Assembly (NCBI GenBank): GCA_023150835.1
Contig: JAKLKB010000073.1
Coordinates: 1-38,202, forward strand
Direction: 5' to 3'
Source of the DNA: Myxococcota bacterium
Lineage (GTDB): Bacteria; Myxococcota_C; UBA6777
DNA: 38,202 nucleotides
Within the stretch, counting starts at the first letter, position 1, and each line of letters starts with the position of its first letter. Both the position numbers and the translations under genes were made by a program. The notes under the pieces are model-generated. The model ran no database searches. It saw nothing but the letters and a program-made list of their open reading frames with translations, and was not told where the DNA came from. This document shows, piece after piece, positions 17,135 through 24,940 of the stretch.

Positions 17135-17242
17135 GCGAAGATATCTCCTTTTAGGCCGATGGATGGGATGTTTGTGATGGATGGGTGAAAGAAAAAAACA
17201 GAAAGATCACATCGTTGCGAAAAGAGTATCGGCAACAGAGGT

Positions 17243-17260
17243 GATCTTGTTCACAAGATC
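17243..17260. promoter_or_regulatory. Inverted repeat upstream of the C39-like peptidase gene
   Basis: GATCTTGT-TC-ACAAGATC, with 8-bp perfect arms, lies 109 bases upstream of the start at 17134. It has no T-run after it on either strand, so it is more likely an operator than a terminator. Confidence 0.4.
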
Positions 17261-17334
17261 TTTGTGAGAGAGGGGGGAAACAGGTAGGGAGGCGAGGAGA
17301 GGAGAGGGGGCGAAACGGCGTTTGCTATTCCGTG

Positions 17335-18558
17335 TTAATCTTCGAATTCAACGCGGATGGTGTTGATGAGGCGTTGGAGGGCTTCTTTGACGACTTCGGT
17401 GTCGGTGTGTCGGACGACAACGTAGCCTTCGCCTTCGTAGCTAGTAGAAGAGTGCTGACCGACTTGAGGGAGTTTGGCTTCGATGACAAGGGAGCCGACT
17501 TCGCGTTGGGCTTGTTCGATGCCGTGAACGGCTTTGACGCGGCCTTTGCCCATGCCACGGAGGAAAGCGGCCCCTGCGGCGTATTTTTGTTGTGGGAAGG
17601 GGAAGGTGCCAAGGATCATCAATTCGACCCATGCTTTGTGGAAGTCGAAGTCGTAGCCGAGGGCGGTGAGGGTCATGATCTGCGCGCCCGGGGGGCGAGC
17701 CGCGACTTCGGAGATGGCGATGCTACCGTCATCACGGAGAAACCATTCCATGTGGGTGAGTCCGGTTTGCATACCGAGGGCTTTGAGGGCGTGTTTGTTG
17801 GCTTCGGTGATCTGCTGATAGTGGGGGGCATCGAGTTCGCGGGGGAGCAAGACGCACCATTGAATCCAAGGATTCTTGAGGACTTCGAGGGGAGTGGGAT
17901 AGTATCGTGTCGAAGAAAACCACACCAGTTTTCCGTCGATACTGACGCCTTCAAAGGAGTATTCTTGGCCTTTGATGAATTCTTCAAAGAGGGTGGGATC
18001 TTCGGGGGAAAGTTTGGCGACAGAGAGGTAGTCGTTGAGTTGTTGGTCGTCGTTGATCTGGAAGGTATTGCGAGCGCCAGCACCAGCGGGGGGTTTGATC
18101 ACGATGGGGAAGCCGACTTGTTGTCGGAACTGACGGACTTGTTCGGTGTTTGTGGCGAGCAGGTGGCGAGCGCAGGGAAGCCCGTTGGAGCGCAAGATAT
18201 CCTTCATGCGGGCTTTTTCGCGGAAGTTTCGAGCGACAGCTTCGGACATACCGTAGATACCGAGGTGATCGCGGACAGTACCGAGGGTGATTTGGAGATC
18301 TTCGAGGAAACCGATCAGGCGATGGATGGGGCCATTTTGTTGCATCAGAAAGCGGCAAGCGACGACGACTTGGCCGGCATCAAGGGTGTTGTTGACGCGG
18401 TAGTGGCCGACCATCTTGTCGCGGTATTCTTGGGGGAAGCGTTCGACAGGTTCGTGGGTGACGACGCTGACGCCGACATCGGGGATCTCAAGCATCGGCT
18501 TGAAGAAACGGAAGGTGGTTTGACCGAGGTAAGGGACGACGAACACAACGTGTTTCAT
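17335..18558 (-). CDS. ATP-grasp carboxylate-amine ligase-like protein 1
   Basis: 407 residues from ATG 18558, with a short GAGG site upstream. It has the three-part ATP-grasp layout: an N-terminal Rossmann-like pre-ATP-grasp domain (MKHVVFVVPYLG), a linker FREKARMKDILRSNGLPCAR, then the lysine strand FPIVIKPPAGAGA, FEEFIKGQEYSFEG, and the metal-binding strand THMEWFLRDDGSIAISEVAARPPG. In the family these enzymes activate a carboxylate as acyl phosphate and join it to an amine. The substrate cannot be read from sequence. It is the last gene of the six-gene minus-strand cluster, and 146 bases with a 22-bp direct repeat separate it from the upstream esterase gene. The residues needed for catalysis appear intact. 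Confidence 0.9.
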   Translation of the reverse strand: MKHVVFVVPYLGQTTFRFFKPMLEIPDVGVSVVTHEPVERFPQEYRDKMVGHYRVNNTLDAGQVVVACRFLMQQNGPIHRLIGFLEDLQITLGTVRDHLGIYGMSEAVARNFREKARMKDILRSNGLPCARHLLATNTEQVRQFRQQVGFPIVIKPPAGAGARNTFQINDDQQLNDYLSVAKLSPEDPTLFEEFIKGQEYSFEGVSIDGKLVWFSSTRYYPTPLEVLKNPWIQWCVLLPRELDAPHYQQITEANKHALKALGMQTGLTHMEWFLRDDGSIAISEVAARPPGAQIMTLTALGYDFDFHKAWVELMILGTFPFPQQKYAAGAAFLRGMGKGRVKAVHGIEQAQREVGSLVIEAKLPQVGQHSSTSYEGEGYVVVRHTDTEVVKEALQRLINTIRVEFED

Positions 18559-18606
18559 AGGGGGGCCTCTTTTGTTCTAGGGATCTGAGGGTACGCGGGG
18601 TGTTTC

Positions 18607-18692
18607 CGCAGTAAAGGTACGTTTGGAGCGAAGCAACAATCGCTTTTCTCCAAACCTGCTAAGTTGTTTGCGCAGTAAAGGTACGTTTGGAG
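18607..18692. repeat. 22-bp direct repeat and hairpin between esterase and ATP-grasp 1
   Basis: CGCAGTAAAGGTACGTTTGGAG occurs exactly at 18607-18628 and 18671-18692. Between the copies an inverted repeat GTTTGGAG (18621-18628) / CTCCAAAC, with an inner GAAGC/GCTTT stem, forms a strong hairpin. No T-run follows on either strand. The placement in a 146-base intergenic gap suggests an operator pair or an RNA control element for ATP-grasp 1. Confidence 0.6.
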
Positions 18693-18704
18693 TGGACGAG
18701 TGGT

Positions 18705-19442
18705 TTAAGGGACCATGTTATCGAGATATTTGGGGAGCATATCGCGCCATGTGATCCAATCGTGATCCCATTTGTGCCAGATATCAAGGCGGTGGGGGAT
18801 CTGTTTGGAGGCGAGGATGTGGGCGACACGTTCGCTTTCTTGGGGTTCTTCCCACTTGCCGTCACCTGTGGCGAGCAGGATAAAACGCTCGCGGAGTTGT
18901 TGGAGTTGTGGGCCTTCTTGGAGGTTGGGGAGAAAGTGAAGGGGAGAAGAGAAATAGAGATCGAGGCTGTGTTGGCCTTTGGCCCAGCGTTGGATATCGA
19001 AGGTTCCGCTCATACAGATGGCGCTTGAGAAGATATCGGGGGAGCGGGTGATGGCCGCGAGTGCATTATAAGCCCCAAGAGAAGCTCCGGCAGTAATGAT
19101 CGGGATATCAGGCGTATGACAATCGTGTCGGATGGCAGGGACAACTTCGTGGGTGACGAAGTGGTGATAGGCATTTTGCATGGCGGCGCGCTGGAGGCCC
19201 GAGACATGGGGATCAAGCCACGTGCGCCCAGCGACACTATCGCAAGAGTAGACTTTAAGGCGGCCTGCTTCGATCAAGGGTCGAAGGGCGCGCATCATCA
19301 AGAAGCGTTCGCCTTCTTCGGCATCTCCGCCTGCGGTGGGAAAGAGCAGAAGCGGTTGTCCGTAATAGCCAAAGCGAGCGACGAGGACGTCTTGGTGGAG
19401 GCGTGTGGAGTACCAACGAGAGGCCAGTTTGTAAGGGAACAT
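18705..19442 (-). CDS. Fes/esterase-D-type alpha/beta hydrolase, short form
   Basis: 245 residues from ATG 19442, with AAGGAG six bases upstream. The frame extends further but without a better site. An alpha/beta hydrolase of the putative-esterase family (PF00756 type): nucleophile motif GASLGAYNAL, and the C-terminal catalytic His in WHKWDHDWITWRDML, the usual ending of this family. There is no signal peptide, so the substrate is intracellular. Members include enterochelin esterase and S-formylglutathione hydrolase. It lacks the N-terminal domain found in its neighbour at 19579. It lies between that gene (136-base gap) and ATP-grasp 1. Confidence 0.88.
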   Translation of the reverse strand: MFPYKLASRWYSTRLHQDVLVARFGYYGQPLLLFPTAGGDAEEGERFLMMRALRPLIEAGRLKVYSCDSVAGRTWLDPHVSGLQRAAMQNAYHHFVTHEVVPAIRHDCHTPDIPIITAGASLGAYNALAAITRSPDIFSSAICMSGTFDIQRWAKGQHSLDLYFSSPLHFLPNLQEGPQLQQLRERFILLATGDGKWEEPQESERVAHILASKQIPHRLDIWHKWDHDWITWRDMLPKYLDNMVP

Positions 19443-19578
19443 GCAACACTCCTTGAGGCTTTTGGTGGAGCGGTTTGTGTAGTCGCCCACTCGACGCATT
19501 GGGGGGATATCTCGGGCGTGCCGAGTGGATGCGTTGGTTTGTTTACGCCCGATGCTTGGGTGTTTGAGAGCGACAGCG

Positions 19579-20715
19579 CTATTCGTAGATCATCCAAAGA
19601 GGCCCGGGGAAAAGCCAAGTGAGCGCATCGCGCAGGTGGTCACGCCAGTTGATCCAGTTGTGACCATCGCGGGATTCGCGGTACTCGACTTCCATCCCTG
19701 TTTTTTGGAGGAGCGGAACAATCGAGCGATTTTCGTAGATCAGAGATTCGTACATCCCGCACGTGACAAAGACTTTTTCGCTAGGTTTACCGGGATGTTT
19801 TCGGAAGCGGTTCATAAAGTCGACCACAGGGTCAAACAGGGGGCCGCGTTTGTTTTCTCCGATATCCGTAAAGGCAAAGGAGCCGGATTGGAGGAGGAGT
19901 CGGCCAAAGACTTCGGGGTGTCGCCAAGCGGTGGAGAGGGTGGCGACGCCGCCAAAGGAAGCGCCCATGAGTCCGCGCATTTGGGGGATATCGTGGATGG
20001 GGTAGCGTTCTTGGAGGAGGGGGAGGACTTCGTGGACGGTGAATTGGGCTTGAGCGGGGTGATCGGGGTATTCTTGGAGGCGTTGGATGGGGTGTTGGAG
20101 GGCGACGATCAGGGGGGCGACTTCGCTGCGGTGGATGAGGTTGTCAAGGACGAACTTGAGGGAAGAATAGCGTTTGTAGTCGGGTCCGTCGTGGACGATC
20201 AAGAGGGGATAGCGTCGTCGGGGTCGGAAGCGAGCGGGGAGATAGACGGTGAGATGGCGTTTTCCGCCGTAGGCTTGGCTATCGATCTCGATATCTTCGA
20301 GTGTTCCAGCGCGGCTTTCGGTATCTTCGAGTGTCCATTCGGGGGTGAGGTAGCCTGCGCCTTGGCAGACGGAGTTGGCTCCAAAAGGATCGTAGGCGAG
20401 GTGTTTGTTGAGGGGATCACGGATCCAATGGCTGTGTCCGCGTTGAACGACTTCAAACTTGTATTCGATGCGGGACTGGTGAGGGATATCGGCTTGGAGC
20501 ACCCAGTGGCGGGTGCTGGGGATACGGAAAAAGTCTTGGGAGGAGGGGAGTCCAAAGATCCAATGGCGGAGGCGGACTTGTTCGGCATCGCCGCGATAGA
20601 AGAAGAGGACGGTGTTTTCTTCGACCCAAGGGAAGGCATGGATCTGCAAGAATTCATCGATTTCTGCATCGGAGACAGGGATATGTTGTTGTAGTCGGTG
20701 GATCAGTGATTTCAC
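19579..20715 (-). CDS. Enterochelin-esterase-like hydrolase with N-terminal sandwich domain
   Basis: 378 residues from GTG 20715, preceded by AAGGAG. Residues about 25-125 look like the immunoglobulin/CBM48-like domain of Fes-type esterases (VLFFYRGDAEQVRL, YKFEVVQRG, WIRDPLNK). The catalytic alpha/beta hydrolase follows, with nucleophile motif MGASFGGVATL and His in RDGHNWINWRDHL. No signal peptide is seen. The start overlaps the stop of the S51-like gene by four bases (GTGA), so the two are translationally coupled. In siderophore systems such enzymes hydrolyse ester bonds of an intracellular product. Here no siderophore synthetase is present, and the substrate may be the product of the neighbouring ATP-grasp enzymes (inference). 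Confidence 0.88.
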   Translation of the reverse strand: MKSLIHRLQQHIPVSDAEIDEFLQIHAFPWVEENTVLFFYRGDAEQVRLRHWIFGLPSSQDFFRIPSTRHWVLQADIPHQSRIEYKFEVVQRGHSHWIRDPLNKHLAYDPFGANSVCQGAGYLTPEWTLEDTESRAGTLEDIEIDSQAYGGKRHLTVYLPARFRPRRRYPLLIVHDGPDYKRYSSLKFVLDNLIHRSEVAPLIVALQHPIQRLQEYPDHPAQAQFTVHEVLPLLQERYPIHDIPQMRGLMGASFGGVATLSTAWRHPEVFGRLLLQSGSFAFTDIGENKRGPLFDPVVDFMNRFRKHPGKPSEKVFVTCGMYESLIYENRSIVPLLQKTGMEVEYRESRDGHNWINWRDHLRDALTWLFPGPLWMIYE

Positions 20716-21866
20716 CGCGACTCTCCTTTGGGGGCGAGGGTTGGGATCTCGGTGGCGCTGGTGAAGGAGGCGAGAGTTGGGATCTTGGTGGAGCTGTTGA
20801 AGGAGGCGAGAGTTGGGATCTCGGTGGCGCTGGTGAAAGAGTCGAGTGCTGCGGCCTTTTCGGCGCTAGGGAGGGCATCGCGAGAAGGGAATTGGTTGGC
20901 ATGTTCGGAGGCATGGGGAGAAGGGAGGACAGTGGCGTGTGAAAAGTGTTGGACATGACCGTCGGAGTGGAGGAGGCGGGTGTGTGGGTAGATCTTCCAT
21001 CCCGAGGAGGTGGCTTGGATGCGAGAGCCTTCGTCGAGGGCGCAGCAGAGGGAAGGGTGGAAGCGTTGAGCGAGAAGAGCGACACGAGCGGGGTCGTCGA
21101 GGTTGAGGCGTCGTTTGGCGTGCGGGAGGGGGAGGAGTCCTTTGAAGTAGCCAAGTCCGAGGTCAAGGATCTCGGGAGTACCGGCCCCTTGGGGTGGGTG
21201 ATCATGAAAAAGCACGACGCGATCGCTGAGCGCCATCGCCCCGGCGGACCAAGCGACAAGGCGTCGGTTGGCGAAGAAGGTTTCGATCCCAAGCATACGG
21301 ATACGATTGAGAAGGACAGCGACGTGGCCGCCAGCGATGGCGATGGTGGGGCAGTATCCGAGGACAGAGTGGATCTCTTCGCGCTGTTGTTGGATGGCGG
21401 GGCGCTCAAGGGAGCGCCATCGGGTTTCGAATTCTTGGTGGACGAGTTGGAGACGTTGGAGGTGGTGTTGATCGAGGCGTTGGATGGCGGCGATGGCGTC
21501 GGCGCGTTCGGGGAGGACGAGAGCGGGATCGCCTAGGTGTCGGAAGAGATGTTGTGCGGCTTCCACGAGTTTATCGAGGCGAAAACGGTAGAGGTTTTGG
21601 AGGTCGCGGAGTTGATCTTGGCGGGCGCGGTGGGCCTCAAAGAGATCTGTATCGGCGTGGAAGACATCTTCGCAACGGGCGTGGATGCGGAGGTTATGGA
21701 CACGGCATTGGGAGCCGAGGACTTCGCGGAGTTCTTCGTCTTCTTCTTCGCGTTCTTGCCATCCAGCGGAGACGAGTGCGATATCGCCGTCGATGCCGTG
21801 TTCTTTGAGGATATGGTGGACGGTGGGTTCGAGGCGTTGGGGTCCAAGCACGATCAGGTGTGGCAT
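20712..21866 (-). CDS. S51-like (cyanophycinase/dipeptidase E superfamily) protein
   Basis: 384 residues from ATG 21866, preceded by AAGGAAG. A longer upstream frame is Cys/Arg-rich and looks unreal. The core has IAIAGGHVAVLLNRI followed by the nucleophile motif AWSAGAMAL (Ser207), FHDHPP and LPHAKRRL, as in the S51 and cyanophycinase group of class-I-glutaminase-like folds. The N-terminal 150 residues contain an acidic helical part (EREEEDEELREVL). The last 45 residues are three near-identical 12-residue repeats of the type ASFTSATEIPTL. The family cleaves Asp-containing peptides or amides. It lies between ATP-grasp 2 and the Fes-like esterase, a grouping that recalls cyanophycin synthetase with cyanophycinase. 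The 259-base gap upstream holds no convincing gene. Confidence 0.72.
   Translation of the reverse strand: MPHLIVLGPQRLEPTVHHILKEHGIDGDIALVSAGWQEREEEDEELREVLGSQCRVHNLRIHARCEDVFHADTDLFEAHRARQDQLRDLQNLYRFRLDKLVEAAQHLFRHLGDPALVLPERADAIAAIQRLDQHHLQRLQLVHQEFETRWRSLERPAIQQQREEIHSVLGYCPTIAIAGGHVAVLLNRIRMLGIETFFANRRLVAWSAGAMALSDRVVLFHDHPPQGAGTPEILDLGLGYFKGLLPLPHAKRRLNLDDPARVALLAQRFHPSLCCALDEGSRIQATSSGWKIYPHTRLLHSDGHVQHFSHATVLPSPHASEHANQFPSRDALPSAEKAAALDSFTSATEIPTLASFNSSTKIPTLASFTSATEIPTLAPKGESR
20736..20843 (-). repeat. Three tandem 36-bp repeats in the S51-like gene
   Basis: Units at 20736-20771, 20772-20807 and 20808-20843 differ at only a few positions. They keep the reading frame and encode Ser/Thr-rich 12-residue repeats with alternating Glu or Lys. 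Three units with no spacers rule out CRISPR. Confidence 0.9.
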
Positions 21867-22125
21867 GTGGTTTTGGCTTCCTTGTGCGGGGTCACTCGGC
21901 AGCGCGGGCAAGGCACCTTGGGGTCTTGGGTGACGCGAGCAAGGCTTTTCGGTGCGTTGGGGGGTGTGCGAGCGACAAACACCGGCGTTGAGTAGGCACG
22001 AATCCATTCGGTGCATACGAGGCTTGAGCAAGGAGCGGTGTGTGTTTGTTTGTGCGCACCAGCGCAAACCTCGTCGAGCATGATAACGCAGATCGCAAGG
22101 AGTTCGCACAAATTCGCGGATCGGT

Positions 22126-23346
22126 TTAGCGGGAAGCGTACATCTGGATGTCTGTGGCGGCGATATCGGCCATGTGAAGGGCATCTTCCCAGCGAGGATG
22201 ACGGACGATCAGAAAGCCATCGCTGACGAGGGTTTGTTTCCAGTTGCGTCGGTGAGCGCCGATGGGGAGAAGTTGTTCGGTGCAGATCCATTGTCCGAAG
22301 CGTTGTTTGTAGGCATCAAGTCCGTGTATAGCGCGGATCGTGCCTTCGCCTTGTGCGCGTTTGAAGATGATGGCGGCGTTGTAGAGGCGGCGGGTGGGTG
22401 CGGAAAAGTGTTTGTGACAGACAGCGCGGGCCCATTCGCGGAACAGATCGATATCGCTGGTGTAGTTCATTTGATCGACGAGATGCGCTCCGCCCGGTCG
22501 ACAGCCGATCTCGCCAAAGACGACTTCGCCGTTGGGCTTGTAGTACCATTCCATGTGCGTAAAGCCCGTGCCCATGCCGAGAGCTTTGAGAACGCCTTTG
22601 CCGAGTTCGATGCCAGCGCGGATCTTGGGTTGGTTGAGATCGGAGACTGTGACGATCACAGGGCTGATCCACTCGTTGGTGCGGGCGATTAGTGGGCGAG
22701 GGAGGTATTGTGCGACGTTCATATAGACGGGTTCACCGTCGATGCAAACGGTGTCAAAGGTGAATTCTTCGCCGTCTACGAATTCTTCGACGCTGACTTC
22801 GGGGACATGGCGGAGGGCAGGGAGGACGCGGTGGAGTTCTTCGTCGTTTTGAATGCGGTAAGTATCGGCGCTACCGGCACCTGCGATGGGTTTGATGATG
22901 ATGGGGAATCCGATCAGATGGGCGGCGTCGATCACATCTTTTTCGGTGCTTGCGCGAAAGGCGTAGGGGACGCGCAAACCAGCGCGTTCGACGCGTTCTT
23001 TCATCAGTTGTTTGTCGCGAAATCCGAGGACGGTGTTGTAGGACATCCCCGCGACACCGAGTTGTTCGCGCAGTCGGGCGGCTGTGAGGACAAGGATCTC
23101 CCATTGGGCTTCGATGCGATCGACATGACGGCCTCCGAGCCATTGTTTGACGCGAGCGATCAGGTCGCCTTCGTTCATGATGCTTGGGACTTGGAGATAA
23201 TCGCTGAGGTAGGGGCGGACTTTTTCGGGGAGGGCGTGTGCGGGTGTGTCGCCAACGCCGAGGACACGGGCGCCGACTTCGGCGAGGCCGCGAGTATACT
23301 CGATCATCTCGGGTGGATAAGCCGGGCTGAGGAAGAGAACTTGCAT
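22126..23346 (-). CDS. ATP-grasp carboxylate-amine ligase-like protein 2
   Basis: 406 residues from ATG 23346, with AGGAG upstream. It shares the layout of the proteins at 17335 and 23444: pre-ATP-grasp domain (MQVLFLSPAYPPEM, GVGDTP), linker FRDKQLMKERVERAGLRVPY, lysine strand FPIIIKPIAGAGSADTYRI, VEEFVDGEEFTFDTVCIDG, and THMEWYYKPNGEVVFGEIGCRPGG. A C-terminal lid domain of about 80 residues ends in DGFLIVRHPRWEDAL. It is closest to ATP-grasp 3 at its N-terminus and probably arose by local duplication. It lies 97 bases downstream of ATP-grasp 3. Ligase activity is predicted from intact motifs and the substrate is unknown. Confidence 0.9.
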   Translation of the reverse strand: MQVLFLSPAYPPEMIEYTRGLAEVGARVLGVGDTPAHALPEKVRPYLSDYLQVPSIMNEGDLIARVKQWLGGRHVDRIEAQWEILVLTAARLREQLGVAGMSYNTVLGFRDKQLMKERVERAGLRVPYAFRASTEKDVIDAAHLIGFPIIIKPIAGAGSADTYRIQNDEELHRVLPALRHVPEVSVEEFVDGEEFTFDTVCIDGEPVYMNVAQYLPRPLIARTNEWISPVIVTVSDLNQPKIRAGIELGKGVLKALGMGTGFTHMEWYYKPNGEVVFGEIGCRPGGAHLVDQMNYTSDIDLFREWARAVCHKHFSAPTRRLYNAAIIFKRAQGEGTIRAIHGLDAYKQRFGQWICTEQLLPIGAHRRNWKQTLVSDGFLIVRHPRWEDALHMADIAATDIQMYASR

Positions 23347-23443
23347 AATGGACTCCTGCGAAACGCACAGGCGGCGTTCAAAAGGCTAGACGGTCGGGTG
23401 TTGTGGGGGATCTTTGGATGAGGTGATTGTGGATGGGAGGGTG

Positions 23444-24673
23444 TTAGTGCGCCCACATCTTGACGGTTTGTCCGATGTCATCGAGCATTGCGCGGCAAGC
23501 ATCGTAATCGGGGTGACGCACCCAAACCCACGCATGAGCGAGATAGCCCGCACCGACGGGCGATGTCGCCGATCCTTCGGGTGGAAAGTGCGCAGCAAGA
23601 ATCCAAGGGTTGTATTTGGCGAACATCTCTTCACGTCCGCTGTATCCTGCGACATGGCCGTCTTGACTGGGTCGCAAAGAGATCAGTCCAGCGGAAAAGC
23701 GGCGGCTTGGTTGTGGGGAGGCTTGGCCGAACATCAAAGCGCGGGCCCATTCGGTGTAGAGGTCAAAGTCATTGGCGTAGTTGTAGAGATCCCACAGGCG
23801 GCATCCGGGGGGACGAGCGCCGATCTCGCTGAAAGTGAGGCCCTTGTCGCCGACAAACCATTCCATGTGAGTGGCGGTGGTTCCGAGTTGAAAGAGATCG
23901 ATCACGCGCTCGCCAAATTGGCGAAGGGGCTGATAACCCGGGGAGTCGATGCGGTTGGTGAGGACGATCTGCGGGCTGATCCAGCGGGTGCGCATGGCTT
24001 CGAGGACGTTGGGATAATAGTGACAGATGCCGTCAAAGATCACTTGGCCGTTGCAGGTCAAGGTGTCATAAAAGCCTTCGTGGCCTTCGATGAATTCTTC
24101 CATGGTAAAGAAGGCGTTTTGGCTGTTGGAAAGACCCGTTTCTGCGAGGGCTTGTTTGAGTTGTTCGGCGTTGTCGATACGATAGGTGGCGTGTGCGCCC
24201 GCGCCATCGCGAGGTTTGAGGATGACGGGATAGCCCGTTTCTTTAACAAACAGCCATGCTTTTTCGGCGTTATTGACGGCAGCGTTGCGCGCACAGGGGA
24301 CGCCTCTTGCACGCAAGAATTGTTTCATCTGAAATTTGTCGCGGCAGAGGTTGATGGTTTCCGAAGATATCCCGGGGATCTTGGCGCGTTCGCGGACACG
24401 AGCAGCAAGCAACATATGGCTTTCGATGGTGGCCTCGAAGCGATCGACCCAAGGCCCACGGTCTTGGATACGGCGTACGGCTTGGTAGACAGCTTCTTCA
24501 TTGCCGACAGAAGGGACTTGTTCGTATCCGTAGAGCCATCCTTTGATCTCGTGATCGAGATGAGAGAGCGGTGTTTCGCCGATGCCTGAGACGCGAGCGC
24601 CGATCCCCGCGAGTGCGCGGACAAATTGTCGTTGGTTGGATGGGAAGTGGGGGGCTAAAAAGATGATGTGCAT
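23444..24673 (-). CDS. ATP-grasp carboxylate-amine ligase-like protein 3
   Basis: 409 residues from ATG 24673. GAGGTG lies five bases upstream, and the TTG just before is less likely. Motifs: MHIIFLAPHFPSNQ, linker CRDKFQMKQFLRARGVPCAR, YPVILKPRDGAGAHATYRI, MEEFIEGHEGFYDTLTCNG, and THMEWFVGDKGLTFSEIGARPPG. It is the first gene of the six-gene minus-strand cluster, so the control region should lie in the 267-base divergent gap 24674-24940. That gap shows no hairpin or repeat-family member. The three paralogues keep catalytic motifs but differ in the central substrate-facing segment, as expected if they add different building blocks (inference). Confidence 0.9.
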   Translation of the reverse strand: MHIIFLAPHFPSNQRQFVRALAGIGARVSGIGETPLSHLDHEIKGWLYGYEQVPSVGNEEAVYQAVRRIQDRGPWVDRFEATIESHMLLAARVRERAKIPGISSETINLCRDKFQMKQFLRARGVPCARNAAVNNAEKAWLFVKETGYPVILKPRDGAGAHATYRIDNAEQLKQALAETGLSNSQNAFFTMEEFIEGHEGFYDTLTCNGQVIFDGICHYYPNVLEAMRTRWISPQIVLTNRIDSPGYQPLRQFGERVIDLFQLGTTATHMEWFVGDKGLTFSEIGARPPGCRLWDLYNYANDFDLYTEWARALMFGQASPQPSRRFSAGLISLRPSQDGHVAGYSGREEMFAKYNPWILAAHFPPEGSATSPVGAGYLAHAWVWVRHPDYDACRAMLDDIGQTVKMWAH

Positions 24674-24940
24674 CAAAGCACCTCGCTTGCTTGATCGCGG
24701 CGTGATCGCGGTGAGACTGTGTTGGGTTGGTTGGGTGTGAGAACACCTGAGAAATTGGTGGTTTCTCTAATGGAGATCGCGCTGAAAGTCAAGCGGAGTT
24801 TGGTGAGAGGCCACAAGGCAAAGGGCAGAGGCGAAAGAACTGGCGGGATCTGGTCTTTGTTCGGGGGGTTGGTGTATGGTGTGAGTTTTGAGGCTGGTGA
24901 TCTGGGAGAATTCCCTGAAACTGGTGGGTTGGGTTGTTGA

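Noticed and set aside
17332-18588. 418-codon plus-strand open frame opposite ATP-grasp 1
   Set aside because: Antisense shadow, with no domain or ribosome-binding site. The minus-strand frame has a full ATP-grasp signature.
20736-20843. CRISPR array
   Set aside because: Three contiguous 36-bp units without spacers, in frame within a gene.
21867-22184. N-terminal extension of the S51-like protein, or a separate small gene
   Set aside because: The translation is Arg/Cys/Pro-rich without a domain. ATG 21866 has its own ribosome-binding site and begins the conserved part.
23414-24589. 391-codon plus-strand open frame opposite ATP-grasp 3
   Set aside because: Antisense shadow for the same reason.
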